From positions 2,084,287 to 2,148,286 of the forward strand of contig NW_022985164.1 of the NCBI RefSeq assembly GCF_010093535.1: DNA of 64,000 bases, written 5' to 3'. Origin of the DNA: Lindgomyces ingoldianus. Its lineage: Eukaryota > Ascomycota > Dothideomycetes > Pleosporales > Lindgomycetaceae. Every line of letters starts with the position of its first letter. Position 1 is the first letter of the stretch. A program made the position numbers and the translations under genes. The notes below the pieces were generated by a model. That model made no database searches and was not told where the DNA came from. It was given only the letters and a program-made list of their open reading frames with translations. Positions 1-10,759 of this stretch are shown piece after piece.

Positions 1-1813
1 TGAACGCCGGAGCAAGTGACGTACAAGGACTTGCAGATGCTGTCAAGGAGTTGATCGCGAAACACGGCGTGGATCTCAAAGTTGGATATGTTGACGGTGA
101 CGACGTCACGGATGCCGTCTTGGACCTGTACAAGAAAGGCGAGAATTTCCCAAACCTTCCAGCTGGAAAGAATATTCAGGACTGGGGTTATGAGCCCATC
201 TGTGCTCAGTGTTACCTTGGAGGAACTGGCATCGCCGCATGCTTTGCTGGTATGTAATGTCTACTGTGCCTGATGATTTGTATGCTAATGATTGAGGGTA
301 TAGGAGGAGCCGATATTGTCGTTTGTGGTCGAGTCGCTGACGCTTCTGTGACTGTCGGTGCTGCGATGTGGTGGCACGGCTGGACTCGAGAGCAGAATGT
401 CCAAGAGCTCGCTGGAGCTTTGATGGTTGGTGAGTATTTGTTCTCCCTACATGCGATTCGTGCATCGCCCGCTCATGGAAATTTGAACTACAGGCCACGT
501 GATCGAGTGTTCCACATATGCTACAGGAGGCTATTACAGCGGCTTCAAGGACCTAGGAGTAAACGACACTGACATGGGTAAAGTCTAGGGTGCGCCTGTG
601 TGATTGCTCTTGTTAACCGTTAGCATACAGGTTATCCCATCGCAGCAGTCGAGCACAATGGTGAGGCAGTGATCACCATGGAAAAGGTACTACCCTACCC
701 TACCATTCAACCTTGAGCGCGAGAGAAAGCTTATTGCATACGCAGGGCCGTCACGGCTTGGTAAACACCGCCACTGTCGCTAGTCAACTATTGTACGAAA
801 TCCAGGGACCGTACTATTACAACTCCGATGTCACTGCCCAGATTGAGAATGTCAAGCTTGAGCAAGTTGGAGAGAATGCCGTTCGAATCTCGGGAGTCGA
901 GGGACAGCCTGCACCCCCGACTACCAAAGTCGGAATCACAGCAAAGGGTGGTTATCAGGCAGAATTTCATTTTTTCCTCACCGGGCTAGATATCGAGGAG
1001 AAGGCAAAGATGGTTGAGAGGCAAACACTCGCCCTAATGGGAGAGCATGCCAAGAGGTTCTCGTGCCTGAAGTTCCAGATCGCAGGAACCGTCCCTCAAG
1101 ACCCTCAGTCTCAAGATGAAGCTACAGTCGACATGCGCATCTTTGCGCAGACTCAAGACCCTGATCTTCTGTCCGCTGGTGCTTTTGTGGACTCTGATCG
1201 AGGCTCATTTGCTCGATTCTGCATCGAAAACTTGCTGCAAGGTTATCCAGGATCTACCATGACGCCAGATATGCGGCAGGCAATGGGACGCCCATTTTTT
1301 GAATATTGGGTTAGCTTAATGCCTCAGACATTTGTCAAGGAGACAGCTCATTTGCCCGACGGCATGGTCGTCGACATCCCTTCTCCGGGGCTGACCAAGG
1401 AGTACGACTTCAACCAGCCTTCATATAACACTCGCAACCCGGTCGATCTCTCGTCTTTTGGCCCTACCACCCGCGCTCCTCTCGGATACGTGGTGATGGG
1501 CCGTTCAGGAGATAAGTCGTCAAACGCTAACCTTGGCCTCTTCGTGCGTCACAAGGACGAGTACGAATGGCTCCGAACCATCCTTAGCGTCGAGAAGATT
1601 CGTGAATTGCTTGGGAAGGACGATAAGGGCAAGAACATCGATCGGTGCGAGATGCCAAACATCCTGGCGGTGCATTTCCTGCTGAGGGACCACCTAGATA
1701 GAGGGTTCAACGCGACAAGTGGGTATGACAGCTTGGGCAAGAATCTGTGCGAGTATATCCGGTGCAAATATGTGGATATCCCGAATAGGTTCTTGGAGCG
1801 CGGTCGTATTTGA
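1..1813 (+). CDS. AtuA-family (DUF1446) acyclic terpene utilisation protein, 5' partial
   Basis: The 5' end lies outside the window; the reading frame starts at base 3. Exons <3-249, 304-429, 494-577, 631-686 and 746-1813 join to 527 codons including the stop. The first exons read NAGASDVQGLADAV, KVGYVDGDDV, GGADIVVCGRVADASVTVGA and YYSGFKDLG, the conserved core of the AtuA family (PF07287). The last exon carries HGLVNTATVASQLLYEIQGP and ends with the small C-terminal AtuA domain (APLGYVVMGRSGDKSSNANLG to the end). Family members are linked to acyclic terpene or leucine/isovalerate catabolism in bacteria, but the fungal reaction is not established, so the substrate is unknown. All four introns are GT-AG, 53-64 bp. 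Only the N-terminal few dozen residues appear to be missing. Confidence 0.9.
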
Positions 1814-2226
1814 GTGCGCAATGGGACCACCAGGATAGCATTCGTTAGGCGTTCCAATTTGATTCATGAATGACTGCAGAATCGTACGACTGACGAACAT
1901 CAACCCCCCAGTCCTGTGTCTCTTCCTCGGGAGCTTTGATGATACCATTGGCTTGGCTAGCGCAAGCCCTCCAGAACGCTAAAGCAATGCATTCCCCATG
2001 ACGGCCATCAAATTGCGGGGGTCGGATAATCGCCGCCGCTCGGCTGCACCCTGCTTTTTCCCCAGACCATTGAGCTGAACCCCAGTTTCATGAAGCTTGA
2101 ATCCTTCTTTTCCTGCAGCTCCCGTGAGGCAGAAGTTTAATTCATCCATATGTCAACTCTTCTTGCCCTTTTCGAAACTCTAGCATACAACTCTCCCGCC
2201 ACCCTCGGCGGGTCCCCAAGGCCGGA
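1814..2226. other. Intergenic between AtuA gene and bZIP gene
   Basis: This holds the 3' flank of the AtuA-type gene and the 5' flank of the bZIP gene. No coding similarity, repeat or clear core promoter was recognised. Confidence 0.5.
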
Positions 2227-3342
2227 ATGGCATCGACTACATCCCCAAGCGACACCACCTCCCCGGCAACAACCTCGACCCAAAACCCTGACTACGAGAA
2301 CCTCGAACGCAAACGTGCCCGCGACCGAAAGTCGCAGCGCGCCATGCGCGAACGTACAAAATGGAACATCCAATGCCTCTCAGAGCAAGTCAACCACCTC
2401 ACGCGCGCCCTCGAAATCGAAACCCGCGAAAAGTCGGACCTCTACAACCGTTTCCTGGCCGTTTCGGAAGAAAACGACCATCTCCGGGTCCAAAAAGCCG
2501 CACTGCAGCTCCGGCTGCTTGGTAACGGACAGGAACAAGACGGGTCGAGCCCGATGGCCTTGCTCGGGGCAATGCTCCCCTACGAAGCAATTCCTCTCAA
2601 CACAACGCCGACGTGCATGAGCGACCAGATATTGCAGACATTCGTGGAGAGTCGGTGGGAGGCATATGCATTCCAGACGAGTGGGCGAATCGAGAGTTAT
2701 CCTGATAAACCAGATCTGAGTGCCTTATTTGACGGCAGGCCGAATCGGAGGGTGGATGAGACGAGCGCGGTAGTGGGCGACATTGTGAGGAGTTACACTG
2801 AGATTGATACGCTGCCAAAACAGGTTGCTGTGCATTATGTTATGAGTACCTTGATGAAGGTATGGATGCCTTTGGATCTGGACGTGTGATGCTGACCAGG
2901 TGCACAGTGGCAGGTGCTAAGGACCAAGCAGAGCTTTGAGCAGATGCCGGAGTGGCTGAGGCCGGAGCCTGCGCAGCTTGAGAGGCCGCACCCTAGTTGG
3001 ATTGATCGAATCCCTTGGCAGGTGACTTGTTCAATTACTATCGACTTAATCTCTAACATCTGGTGAAGGCCAAAAGTTCGAACGTACCTCATCGACCATC
3101 CTGAAGTCAAATTCGATGACTTTGCGTCCGCATACTCGACCTCCTTCCTCATTCGCTGGGAGTACGACCCAAACCACGTCATAATCACCACATCGAACAA
3201 CGAAAGAGGAGGTATTTTAATAAATCCGATATATGAAGAGCATATTCGGCAGCTGAGAAACTGGACTGTGGAGGGAGTCTTTAGGAGGAAGTTCCTGGAG
3301 ATGTCGGAACTCGTAGACAGCTACTCGAAGCCTGGGAAGTGA
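2227..3342 (+). CDS. bZIP transcription factor with C-terminal DUF3425 domain
   Basis: Exons 2227-2859, 2908-3017 and 3069-3342 give 338 aa. The N terminus is Ser/Thr-rich. A basic region follows at about residues 27-47 (ERKRARDRKSQRAMRERTK) and then a heptad-like coiled coil to about residue 90. The C-terminal half matches the fungal DUF3425 pattern: PHPSWIDRIPW followed by PKVRTYLIDHP, FLIRWEYDP and a closing NWTVEGVFRRKFLE helix. Such proteins are Aspergillus-type bZIP regulators, probably nuclear; targets are unknown. Intron 1 must use the acceptor at 2907, because the upstream AG at 2899 leads straight into a stop. Intron 2 only gives the conserved W-P junction if it is a GC-AG intron (donor GCAGGT at 3018); the GT four bases downstream shifts the frame. 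Start chosen as the ATG opening the bZIP frame. Confidence 0.85.
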
Positions 3343-4209
3343 GTGTCGATTCGATTTTCCAGGGGCTCATGACTGACGGGCGACCTGCGATAGTATCCCG
3401 TGAGCGACTGGTTGGTTTTTGTTCGTGAAAGAGAAGTAACACTTGTGATCGAGACGGTCGATACCCACACCCTTGCGAGGAAGGAAAGTCGTGCGGGAAG
3501 ATACCCCCTGGGTGTGCTCTTATCTTCACGTCCAGTCGCTGCTGGGCAGCATCCGGACTGAGTTGCTGCAAGCTATCTTCGCATTTCTGCATTATTCCGA
3601 GTTCGTCCTCGTTGCATTGCATTGGGAGAGAATTGAGGGAAACGCAGCATCAACGAACATTTCAGCTGTGCCACGAAGGGTTAAAAGCATTGAAGCAGCT
3701 GATGCGTCTTACGCGCGAAGTCACGTTGAGATAAGCATACCTGACCTGGACACTGGAAGCTTTTATAGCGAAATATTCCGACCACCCGGAACACACTTTT
3801 AGCACATTCTCTCACTAGCATTTTGCACCATGATTCCACAATCGCGTGGACATAGCAAATCTCAGACTCGTCTATTCCGCATCTAACGAAACCTGCAGTA
3901 GTTTCATGCAAAGCTGGATACCATTCCGGCCTAGATTCCACTTTGATCAACCACAATGGCCCCTCCTCACTCATTCTCACTCAGTCTCGCTCATTTCTTC
4001 TAAGTGACTAATAACGCCCTCGTCTACCAATACGAACTCGGCATTGACTTAATTTATATTTAGCTCCGCGCGGATGGTCCGCTGTTTTGGGCGACAAATT
4101 AAAGCTTGATTAGCAAAGGATTTGGTGGGGTACAACAACCCCCATCTGAAGCTCAAACCCCAACTCCGCCACTGTCTTTGGGCTTCAGGTGATTTTACAT
4201 GCGACAGTC
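3343..4209. other. Intergenic, 867 bp
   Basis: The short open frame at 3473-3802 has no recognisable domain and was not called. The 3' end is the promoter region of the acetyltransferase gene and holds the CGG-N5-CCG site listed separately. Confidence 0.4.
4070..4082. promoter_or_regulatory. Inverted repeat GCGGA-TGG-TCCGC, possible Zn2Cys6 site
   Basis: Perfect 5-bp arms around a 3-bp spacer contain CGG-N5-CCG, the arrangement bound by many fungal Zn(II)2Cys6 regulators. It lies 128 bp upstream of the acetyltransferase ATG. Seen directly; its function is inferred only from position and motif type. Confidence 0.3.
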
Positions 4210-5159
4210 ATGGGCAACATCGAAAACGAAAATCCGGATTTTATCAAATTGGACCTTCCGGCTGGTATGCAACAGACCATGCCAGTGGCGCCTGGGAAGC
4301 GGTTTAGGAGCGATGAAATCGAGATATCGCTTTGTGAACAGAAAGATGTAGACCGCATCGTAAGTTGTTCTGCCTTCGCTCCTTCCCATCCCATCCCTTC
4401 CCGCTCTCCTCAGTCTTGTCCCATTTCATTTCATGAATAACTCCTACTCCTCATGTCTAGGCCGAAGGCCTTTACACATGCTTCCCCGAAGTCTGGTGGT
4501 CTAAAATGGAACCTCCGTCAATGCGGCCGCCCTCTCAATCCACCCGCGAACGCCGCCTAGCAAAACGTCTCCTTCCCTCCTTCAGCAACCCCAACATGAA
4601 CTGGGTCAAGGCCACCCTGGCATCCACTGGCACTATCATTGGCATAGCAGGCTGGATGGCGCCCGGAAACCCCATTCACAACATCTGGCGACGTTCTGCG
4701 ACGGCCGCGTACAACTACCAGGAACAGATGTCCTGGAGCGATGAGGAAATCGCAGAGATGTGGGAGGGTGTGAATCTAGAAGCTTGGGAGGCACAGTTTG
4801 AGAAGGATGATGGCCTTCGGCGGGACGTGCTAGGGGACGAGGGACATTGGTATCTCGGGCCGCTTTTCACGTTCCCAGAGTTTCAGGGCAGAGGGGTTGG
4901 GAGGTTACTGTTAGACTGGGCGATTCAGAAGGCAGATGCTACAGTCCCAGTTACACCCTTGTATCTGGAGAGTGCGCCAACAGCCAGGGCGGTGTATATG
5001 AAGGTCGGGTTTGTCTCGGTCGGGGAACATAATTTTCTGAGGAGGGGACCGCGAGCGGTTAAGATGGAAGAGAATGAAAAAGGCAAGGTTGCGGAGGTCA
5101 AGGCGGTGGAGGATGAGGTGGAGGAGGCTGCTAGAAGACCGGATTGGGTGGGAAGTTGA
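4210..5159 (+). CDS. GNAT-family N-acetyltransferase
   Basis: Exons 4210-4359 and 4461-5159 give 282 aa; the intron is phase 0 with GTAAGT donor and CTAG acceptor. The C-terminal half shows the GNAT acetyl-CoA binding motif A, LFTFPEFQGRGVGRLLLDWA (Q/R-x-x-G-x-G/A core), followed by YLESAPTARAVYMKVGFVSV, which is motif B with the usual Tyr. The N-terminal part (GLYTCFPEVWWSKMEPP and ASTGTIIGIAGWMAP) is typical of fungal GNAT proteins of unknown substrate. A Glu/Lys/Arg-rich tail ends the protein. Probably a cytosolic or nuclear small-molecule or protein acetyltransferase; the acceptor cannot be read from sequence. The ATG at 4210 is the first in-frame ATG upstream of the intron. Confidence 0.85.
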
Positions 5160-5325
5160 GATATCGGAGATATTAGACGTGCTGCTGTGTAACTGGCCCA
5201 CTCCCACGGTACATAAGCGCTGTAATCGCGCTCTCACTGGCTATTCCTGCATCCTTGGGCGTATATGTCAGCGCTAGGGCGCGCATGTACGATCTGTATC
5301 CGATCTAAAGCGGAGAACAACCAGG

Positions 5326-5346
5326 CTATAAAGGTGGGTATATAAC
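5326..5346 (+). promoter_or_regulatory. TATA-type core promoter of the RidA gene
   Basis: Two TATA-like elements, CTATAAAG (5326-5333) and GTATATAAC (5338-5346), lie 100-120 bp upstream of the ATG at 5447. A pyrimidine-rich leader (about 5395-5445) follows, as is common in strongly expressed fungal genes. Confidence 0.5.
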
Positions 5347-5446
5347 TTGGCTGGACATCTACCCCACCTTAGCTTTCGCACACATCACTACACCTAACTG
5401 TCAAAGCCAAATCCGAACTCTCTCTTTCATCCGCTAATTCTCCACT

Positions 5447-6010
5447 ATGGCTAGCAAAAAAGAAGTCATCAACTCCTCTTCAATCCCCACCCCCTTCCCC
5501 GTAATGCCTTTTTCGGCTGCCGTGAAATACAATGGTATGGTATACCTTTCCGGAAACATCGGCATGGATCCGAAAACGAATGAACTCGTTGACGGAGATA
5601 TTAAAGATCGAACTGTAAGTCCCCTCCTTCGCTCCTTTGTACTGAATTATTCTGGGCATTAAATTAAAGGTAAATCTGAGTGTACTAATCAGGTGCCTAG
5701 AGAATGATAATGACCATCATAACGAATGTGCTCAAGGATTCGGGTTCAAGTATAGAAAATGTGGTCAAGTGCAATGTGTATCTGAAGGATATGAAAGATT
5801 TTGCGGCTATGAATGAGGCGTATTTGGAGTTTTTTCCCAAGCCAGAGGAGAGACCTGTAAGTCCGTCCATAATTTATAGCGCAGATTGAGGTTTGGAGAT
5901 TCGGGCTTTCAAGACTAATAGCTAATGGGGGCTAGGCAAGAACATGTATTCAGGTTGCGGGTCTGCCGTTGGGGACGGATGTTGAGATTGAGTGCATAGC
6001 GCATTTGTAG
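5447..6010 (+). CDS. RidA/YjgF/UK114-family reactive imine deaminase
   Basis: Exons 5447-5614, 5701-5856 and 5936-6010 give 132 aa, the usual RidA length; both introns are phase 0 GT-AG. Conserved segments are MPFSAAVKYNGMVYLSGNIG, VVKCNVYLKDMKDFAAMNEA and FFPKPEERPARTCIQVAGLP, then EIECIAHL at the C terminus. The Arg of the R-T-C-I-Q-V-A-G-L-P segment is the residue that contacts the substrate carboxylate in RidA enzymes. The family hydrolyses reactive 2-aminoacrylate-type imines released by PLP enzymes and is also linked to mitochondrial maintenance in yeast (Hmf1/Mmf1). No mitochondrial presequence is evident, so a cytosolic location is more likely. Intron 1 acceptor is the CTAG at 5697-5700, which gives the expected DRT-R join. 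Confidence 0.92.
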
Positions 6011-6344
6011 GTTTTCAGGAAAGGGGAAGTGAAGAGGAGAAAGAGGGGTTATTCTGCAGAGAGCATCCCTTGCATAATTCAAGGCAATTAATGTAATCTG
6101 TTGAGGGTTTTGCAATTAGAGTTCTCGGCTTAGGTGGGAGTGTGGTGTGAGGAACAGTGAGTAAAATCTGTCAGCAGCTGATTACTTCTGTACTCGACCG
6201 GACAACCATACCCCAGGTCGCCCGGTATCAGTTTACTCGATTCCAGCCGCCGCTGCCGCATGCCGACCTTCGTGTTCCCGCGACTGCTCGGATGATTAGC
6301 GCCTCATGGTTGTCCTGGCGTTGTCTCTTTCGAACGCGCTGTGA
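6011..6344. other. Intergenic after the RidA gene
   Basis: 3' flank of the RidA gene leading into the HET relic. Nothing recognised. Confidence 0.4.
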
Positions 6345-7740
6345 GCCCCCTTCAATTATCTCGATACCCTCCCAATGAGCTGAGAATTTGTGCAATAGAC
6401 ATCGAAAACACTCTTTACAAGCGGTATCACTCGTCACCTCCCCTACAGGCCTCTCGGTTCCAACAAAATTCGAATCATCGATTGCTGCCAGGACGAGACT
6501 CACAGCCTAGCACTTTTATTGTTTATCAGATACCTCTTGCAGTTCGGACCCTTTTGGTTAGATGGAGCCATTGGTCCTTCTGCATGGAGTTAAAGCCAAA
6601 TTGTCACTGTGACAACTTGACCCCGAGATATCCTAAACTCTCTACTTGTCAATATGTGAGTTTCACTCAAAATTTCTATATCAGTGTGCAGATATTGACC
6701 AAAGACTGAGCCAGCCTAGACGGATCATTCTGCTATTCACATTGCAGCACCATACAGAATTCCCAATGCTCGTATAGATCGTTACAGTATGTATCAACAG
6801 GCTGATGTTGAAGAACGAGATCATCAAGTGGGCTTGATAAAGGATATATTTCAGATGAGCGACGGGACTGTCGTCTGGTTAGGGAAAGCATACGACGATA
6901 GCAACCAGGCGTTCAAGCTCATCAAAGAGTTGGCGATGGCACCTCAGGATCGCGATGCGCCCAAGTGGCGATATCCTGTGTGTAACAAAATCCATCTATA
7001 TGATTTAACATGGTGAGTGTTTGAGAAGCTCCTCTAGCAGCCTTGGTTCCATTGAGCTTGGGATTGTACAGGAAGAAAAGAGATATTGAGGTAGCTCGTG
7101 GCAAGTAAACTATCACGTGGCATAGCTCATACAAGATGTGCAATACGCTGTAGACCTGGGAGTCTTCAAGGCTTATGGGGGTGGTACTACATTCCAGGCA
7201 CTTCATCTGTTTGAGACGCGCTCAAGATTTCGGAATTATCACCTACCCGCACTACATAATATCCAGCTACTAAAGTGATCGTTCCTGGCGACTAATGCAA
7301 GAGACAAGGGTTTGGACTCTTCTTCCTTGTTAGAACAAAGGACGTGCAGGCCATAGGGATGAGTCCAGATTGCAGCTTAGATGTTGAACAGCTATATAAG
7401 AATTTCACCCTGTCTCTTCTTGGGAAGCCCGATCTAAGCGCATTTAATTTGAGCGGTGTCCGCAATAAGTCCATGGGAAGAAGCCTGCAATCGTGGGTCT
7501 CGGACCGGCGAGCATCTCATCCATCAGGATCCTTAACACATCAGATTCTCCTGATTATGGTAACAATTTCTTTCACCATGTCCCTTGCCGTGAGGCCCAA
7601 TGCTTCAAAATCTATTAATTCACCTCCTATCTTCAATCATGTGAAGAAATTGCTAGGCCTCCATGGTCTACAATTCGGCGAGACCGAAACGGTAGGTGCA
7701 CTGTCACGAACTTGCCACCTCCGTCACGTCTCCCACATGT
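6345..7740 (+). pseudogene. Decayed HET-domain (heterokaryon incompatibility) gene
   Basis: HET-domain pieces occur in the right order but in different frames. Around 6345-6400 PPNELRICAIDI resembles the start of HET proteins. At 6789-6940 QQADVEERDHQVGLIKDIFQ and GTVVWLGKAYDDSNQAFKLI are the hallmark motif (normally preceded by WIDAxCIN, here eroded to RIDRYSMY). At 7293-7330 ATNARDK shifts frame into VWTLLPC, the eroded version of the usual RDKVYALLGL. At 7360-7500 SPDCSLDVEQLYKNFTLSLL and SLQSWVSDRR match the region after the HET core. At about 7640-7695 LLGLHGLQFGETETVG follows. Stops and frameshifts between these pieces rule out a working gene. Intact HET proteins trigger cell death after fusion of unlike hyphae. 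Edges are approximate. Confidence 0.7.
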
Positions 7741-8514
7741 CTGGGCTCTTCGTAAATTCCACGACATCCTCAAGCTTCTTAAAAACTATGAATATGTAGC
7801 CTAGGCTTAATCATGGGGGCGCAACAGTGTCACCAACGAAAAACATCTCAATAGGTGCTGGCAAACGCTTTGCACTGGCCCAGACCTTGTATCCGCATGC
7901 AGAGATCCCCGATTCAAATACTACATTATGCTTCGCTCTCTCTACCCCTCTCTGCGCTTCACTGTGAGGTCGCTTCCCGCGATCGGAAGAAAATACTTAG
8001 TATATTCGCCTCTTCTACACTATGTTCCAAGCTCCGCGCCGCGTTATAGGCCGCACGCCTACAAAGACCTAGCGTATCGAGTTTCCCTGCAGAGTCGGTT
8101 AGCAATTATAGAATGATCTCGAGAAAGAAGAAGGGATGCGTTGCACTAGGCCAGAGACGGACTAGAAGGGGGGATCGTAGTGACGTATTTAGGGACGGTA
8201 AGATCCCTTTGGCTATAAGAAAAGTGGAGGACGTTTGGGTTTTAGTTAGAGAAACCTCTATCTATAAGCTAATAAAAGGAAGGGATGGAATGATATAAAG
8301 GCTGGGCTAATGCGGCTCAAATAATGGACGATCATATGGCAGGCTCTCTACTCTCATATATTATTACAAATTAGATTTAATGCAGAAATCAGCATCCTTA
8401 TGACATAGTATCTAATTCTAGCAAGAAGCCTCACCCACCAATTCCACTCTATTCATATTCCACAGAAGGTGATAACATACCATGCACCAAGAACTCCCGT
8501 GCTATTCCCAACCC
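7741..8514. other. Intergenic, no gene recognised
   Basis: Several short open frames overlap here, including 8113-8298, but none shows a domain. Probably flanking DNA of the HET relic. Confidence 0.4.
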
Positions 8515-9017
8515 TCAACTCCCCTTCTCCTTCTCCTCTTCCCTTCTCTTAATCTCCGCAACCAACCTTGGATAAAAATCCTTCACCATCCCAACATCTA
8601 CAAATTCGCTCCACTCCACAATCTTCTCGCCGGCTTCATCAAACTTCATCTTCCAAACATACTCGTTGTTGTACTCGCCAACAGGCGTTTGTCCGAGCGC
8701 GGTAACAAACATGACGATCTTTCTCTGCACCAAATCTTCGATGACGTCGTCAACGCGGATCTGGAACGAAGTGAAGAGGCTCTTCATGCTTGAGAGGTTG
8801 GCGAGATATTTCTATGACAGATACTTAGTATTCATAGTGGGGGGGTGGAATTAGAAAAGACAATACATACGGCATTCGATTGGGCAGGGAAATTGAGAGA
8901 GAGAGGAAGGATTTGGCGCATGCAGTCTGGAGCGCGAAGGGAGAGAATAGCATCGTTATCCATGTTGTTGAAGGCGCAGACCAGAGCATCTGCCGTTTGA
9001 CGTTGGCGAGAAGGCAT
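8515..9017 (-). CDS. NTF2-like / SnoaL-like protein
   Basis: Exons 9017-8871 and 8811-8515 on the - strand give 147 aa, with a 59-bp GTATGT...ATAG intron in phase 0. It begins MPSRQRQTADALVCAFNNMD, then IRVDDVIEDLVQRKIV, GEYNNEYVWKMKFDE and EWSEFVDVGMVKDFYPRL. This is the cone-shaped alpha+beta fold pattern of SnoaL/NTF2-like proteins, and these segments resemble small fungal SnoaL-like proteins often found near secondary metabolism or oxidoreductase genes. The fold can bind or isomerise small hydrophobic compounds, but the catalytic residues are not diagnostic, so no reaction is assigned. An in-frame TTG upstream (9035) was rejected as start in favour of the ATG at 9017. The next gene upstream, an aldo-keto reductase on the same strand, may be functionally related but need not be. 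Confidence 0.8.
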
Positions 9018-9455
9018 GGCGGCAAGCTGTCCCAAGATTTGAGTTGATGTAACGTCTAGAACGCCGAGAACGTTTGATGAAAAAGGTAGTCAAAAGCAAT
9101 TGAAGAAGCAAAAAAATGAAGCAGTAGTCGTCCCATTGTGAAGAGCAGCGCTGGGAGTACATGTACTCAACCAGCTTGCAGATTGGAAGACCCTTGCTGC
9201 AGGATTAAGCCACAAAAGCTCCGGCTGAGTTTGTTCCGAGGGACTGGTTGGTGGGGGCGGGGTACTTGCAGGTTGGAGGGCGAAGTGGTGTCCAGATTTA
9301 GATGTTCCTTTTTACGGCAGCATTGATCTAGTTGAGAAGAGTAGTAGAATATTCTTTAGAGCTCTCTCTAATTTTACCAAGAGGATTGATAGATCTAGTC
9401 TACCCCTAGTCCCGTTCTGTAGTAAGTGTTGATATGCTAGCGGACGCGGCACAGA
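9018..9455. other. Intergenic between NTF2-like and aldo-keto reductase genes
   Basis: Promoter side of the NTF2-like gene and 3' flank of the reductase gene. No repeat, RNA gene or domain-bearing open frame was seen. Confidence 0.4.
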
Positions 9456-10759
9456 TCAACGGAAGTAGTTTGGTGTAGTTGGCTTCGTAATCATCCACGC
9501 CTCATCCAGCGCCTTCACAACCTCGTCTGGCAAGGCGCCCTTCTCCAGATCTCTCAGATTGCCTTCTAAGTGAGAAAAGCTGGACACACCGATGATAACT
9601 CCATCATTTCCGCCCTTAGCTCTCGTTTTGAGTCCCGAATGGTGGATACACCAGCGTAGAGCGATCTCCAATAATGTCAGGTTGTGCTTTTGAGCCACAG
9701 GCTCGATTATCCTCAATGCCTCAAACGTAGCATCTTTGAAGTACCTGTCGCGATACATTGCCCCGGTGCGTTCAGAGGTCTTAGAGTATCGACCTTCGAC
9801 TGGGATATCTTTGGTCTTATACTTGCCGGAGAAGATACCGCCAGCAAGAGGATTATAGATCACGATGTCGATCCTGTACTTTCGGCAGCAGGGAATCAGC
9901 TCAGTTTCAATCGATCGCGCTAATATATTGTCAGTATACGAATGTCCACTAGGATTTGAAACAAAAGAGAAGTCTGCATCCTGTTTCTGCTCCTACCAAG
10001 TATAGTGGACTAAATCCACCCTGCTAATTAACCGTGGTAGTTATAAATGCACCATACTTACTGATCGCATTATACATGGCCTGATATATCGTTGGCTTTA
10101 CCCACCCCCTCTCTTTACAAATGTTGTATACTTCTGCAACCTCCCACGCCGCAAAATTACTTAACCCCAACTCCACAAACTTCCCTTCCTTATGCAACTC
10201 ATTGACCGCTCGGAGCGTCTCCTCAAACGGCACTGAATGGTCTGGCGCATGCAGATAAAAGATATCCACCGAGTCTGTACCCAATTCACTTAATGACTTG
10301 TACGCATGCTCTTTTAGTCGCTCGGGCTTGTGAACGCCAGGTTCATAGGGATAGCATTTTGTGGCGAGAGTTAGACCACGGTCTTTCCATTTTGCGTCCT
10401 TTGTCCAGGCTTCTTGTTTGCCGCCAACGTACACCCGGGCGGTGTCGATTTCATTGTAACCTTGCGATTGGAAGTAGTCAAGACATTTGGTGTAGTCTTT
10501 AAAGTCGGTTATACGCGCGCCGGCGGATTCGTCAGGGCCTGGTACGTGTTAGTGTCTGGACTCAGAATTGTGAAGGAGAAGAACAGCATATTCGCGCCAA
10601 CATAAGCAGGGAGGTGGGAAATGTTGAACTTATTGCTAGAATTAATAGGCGTATTGGGAGGATACAGATTTTTGCGCAGAATCAATGTATGTTGTACATA
10701 CCAAATGTCATCAAACCGAGAATGACACGGTCCTTTGGATTCTGGGTAATCAGAGGCAT
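9456..10759 (-). CDS. Aldo-keto reductase, AKR7 (aflatoxin aldehyde reductase-like) type
   Basis: Exons 10759-10702, 10538-10062 and 9919-9456 give 332 aa, the normal AKR length; introns are 163 and 142 bp. The start MPLITQNPKDRVILGLMTFG is followed by GYNEIDTARVYVGGKQE (catalytic Asp and Tyr), LTLATKCYPY (catalytic Lys) and VDIFYLHAPDHSVPFEETL (His). The second join rebuilds NAITRSIETELIPCCRKYRI, a well-conserved AKR7 stretch, and exon 3 has YNPLAGGIFSGKY and the cofactor-site-like GVIIGVSSFSHLEGNL. AKR7 enzymes are cytosolic NADPH-dependent reductases of aldehydes and ketones, including dialdehydes and succinic semialdehyde. The physiological substrate here is unknown. All catalytic tetrad residues are visible and the gene looks intact. 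Confidence 0.92.

Noticed and set aside
3473..3802. 109-codon + frame downstream of the bZIP gene
   Set aside because: It lies in the 3' flank, shows no recognised motif and has a competing - strand frame.
7905..7935. GATTCAAATAC resembling a tRNA B box
   Set aside because: No matching A box, acceptor stem or anticodon arm could be folded around it.
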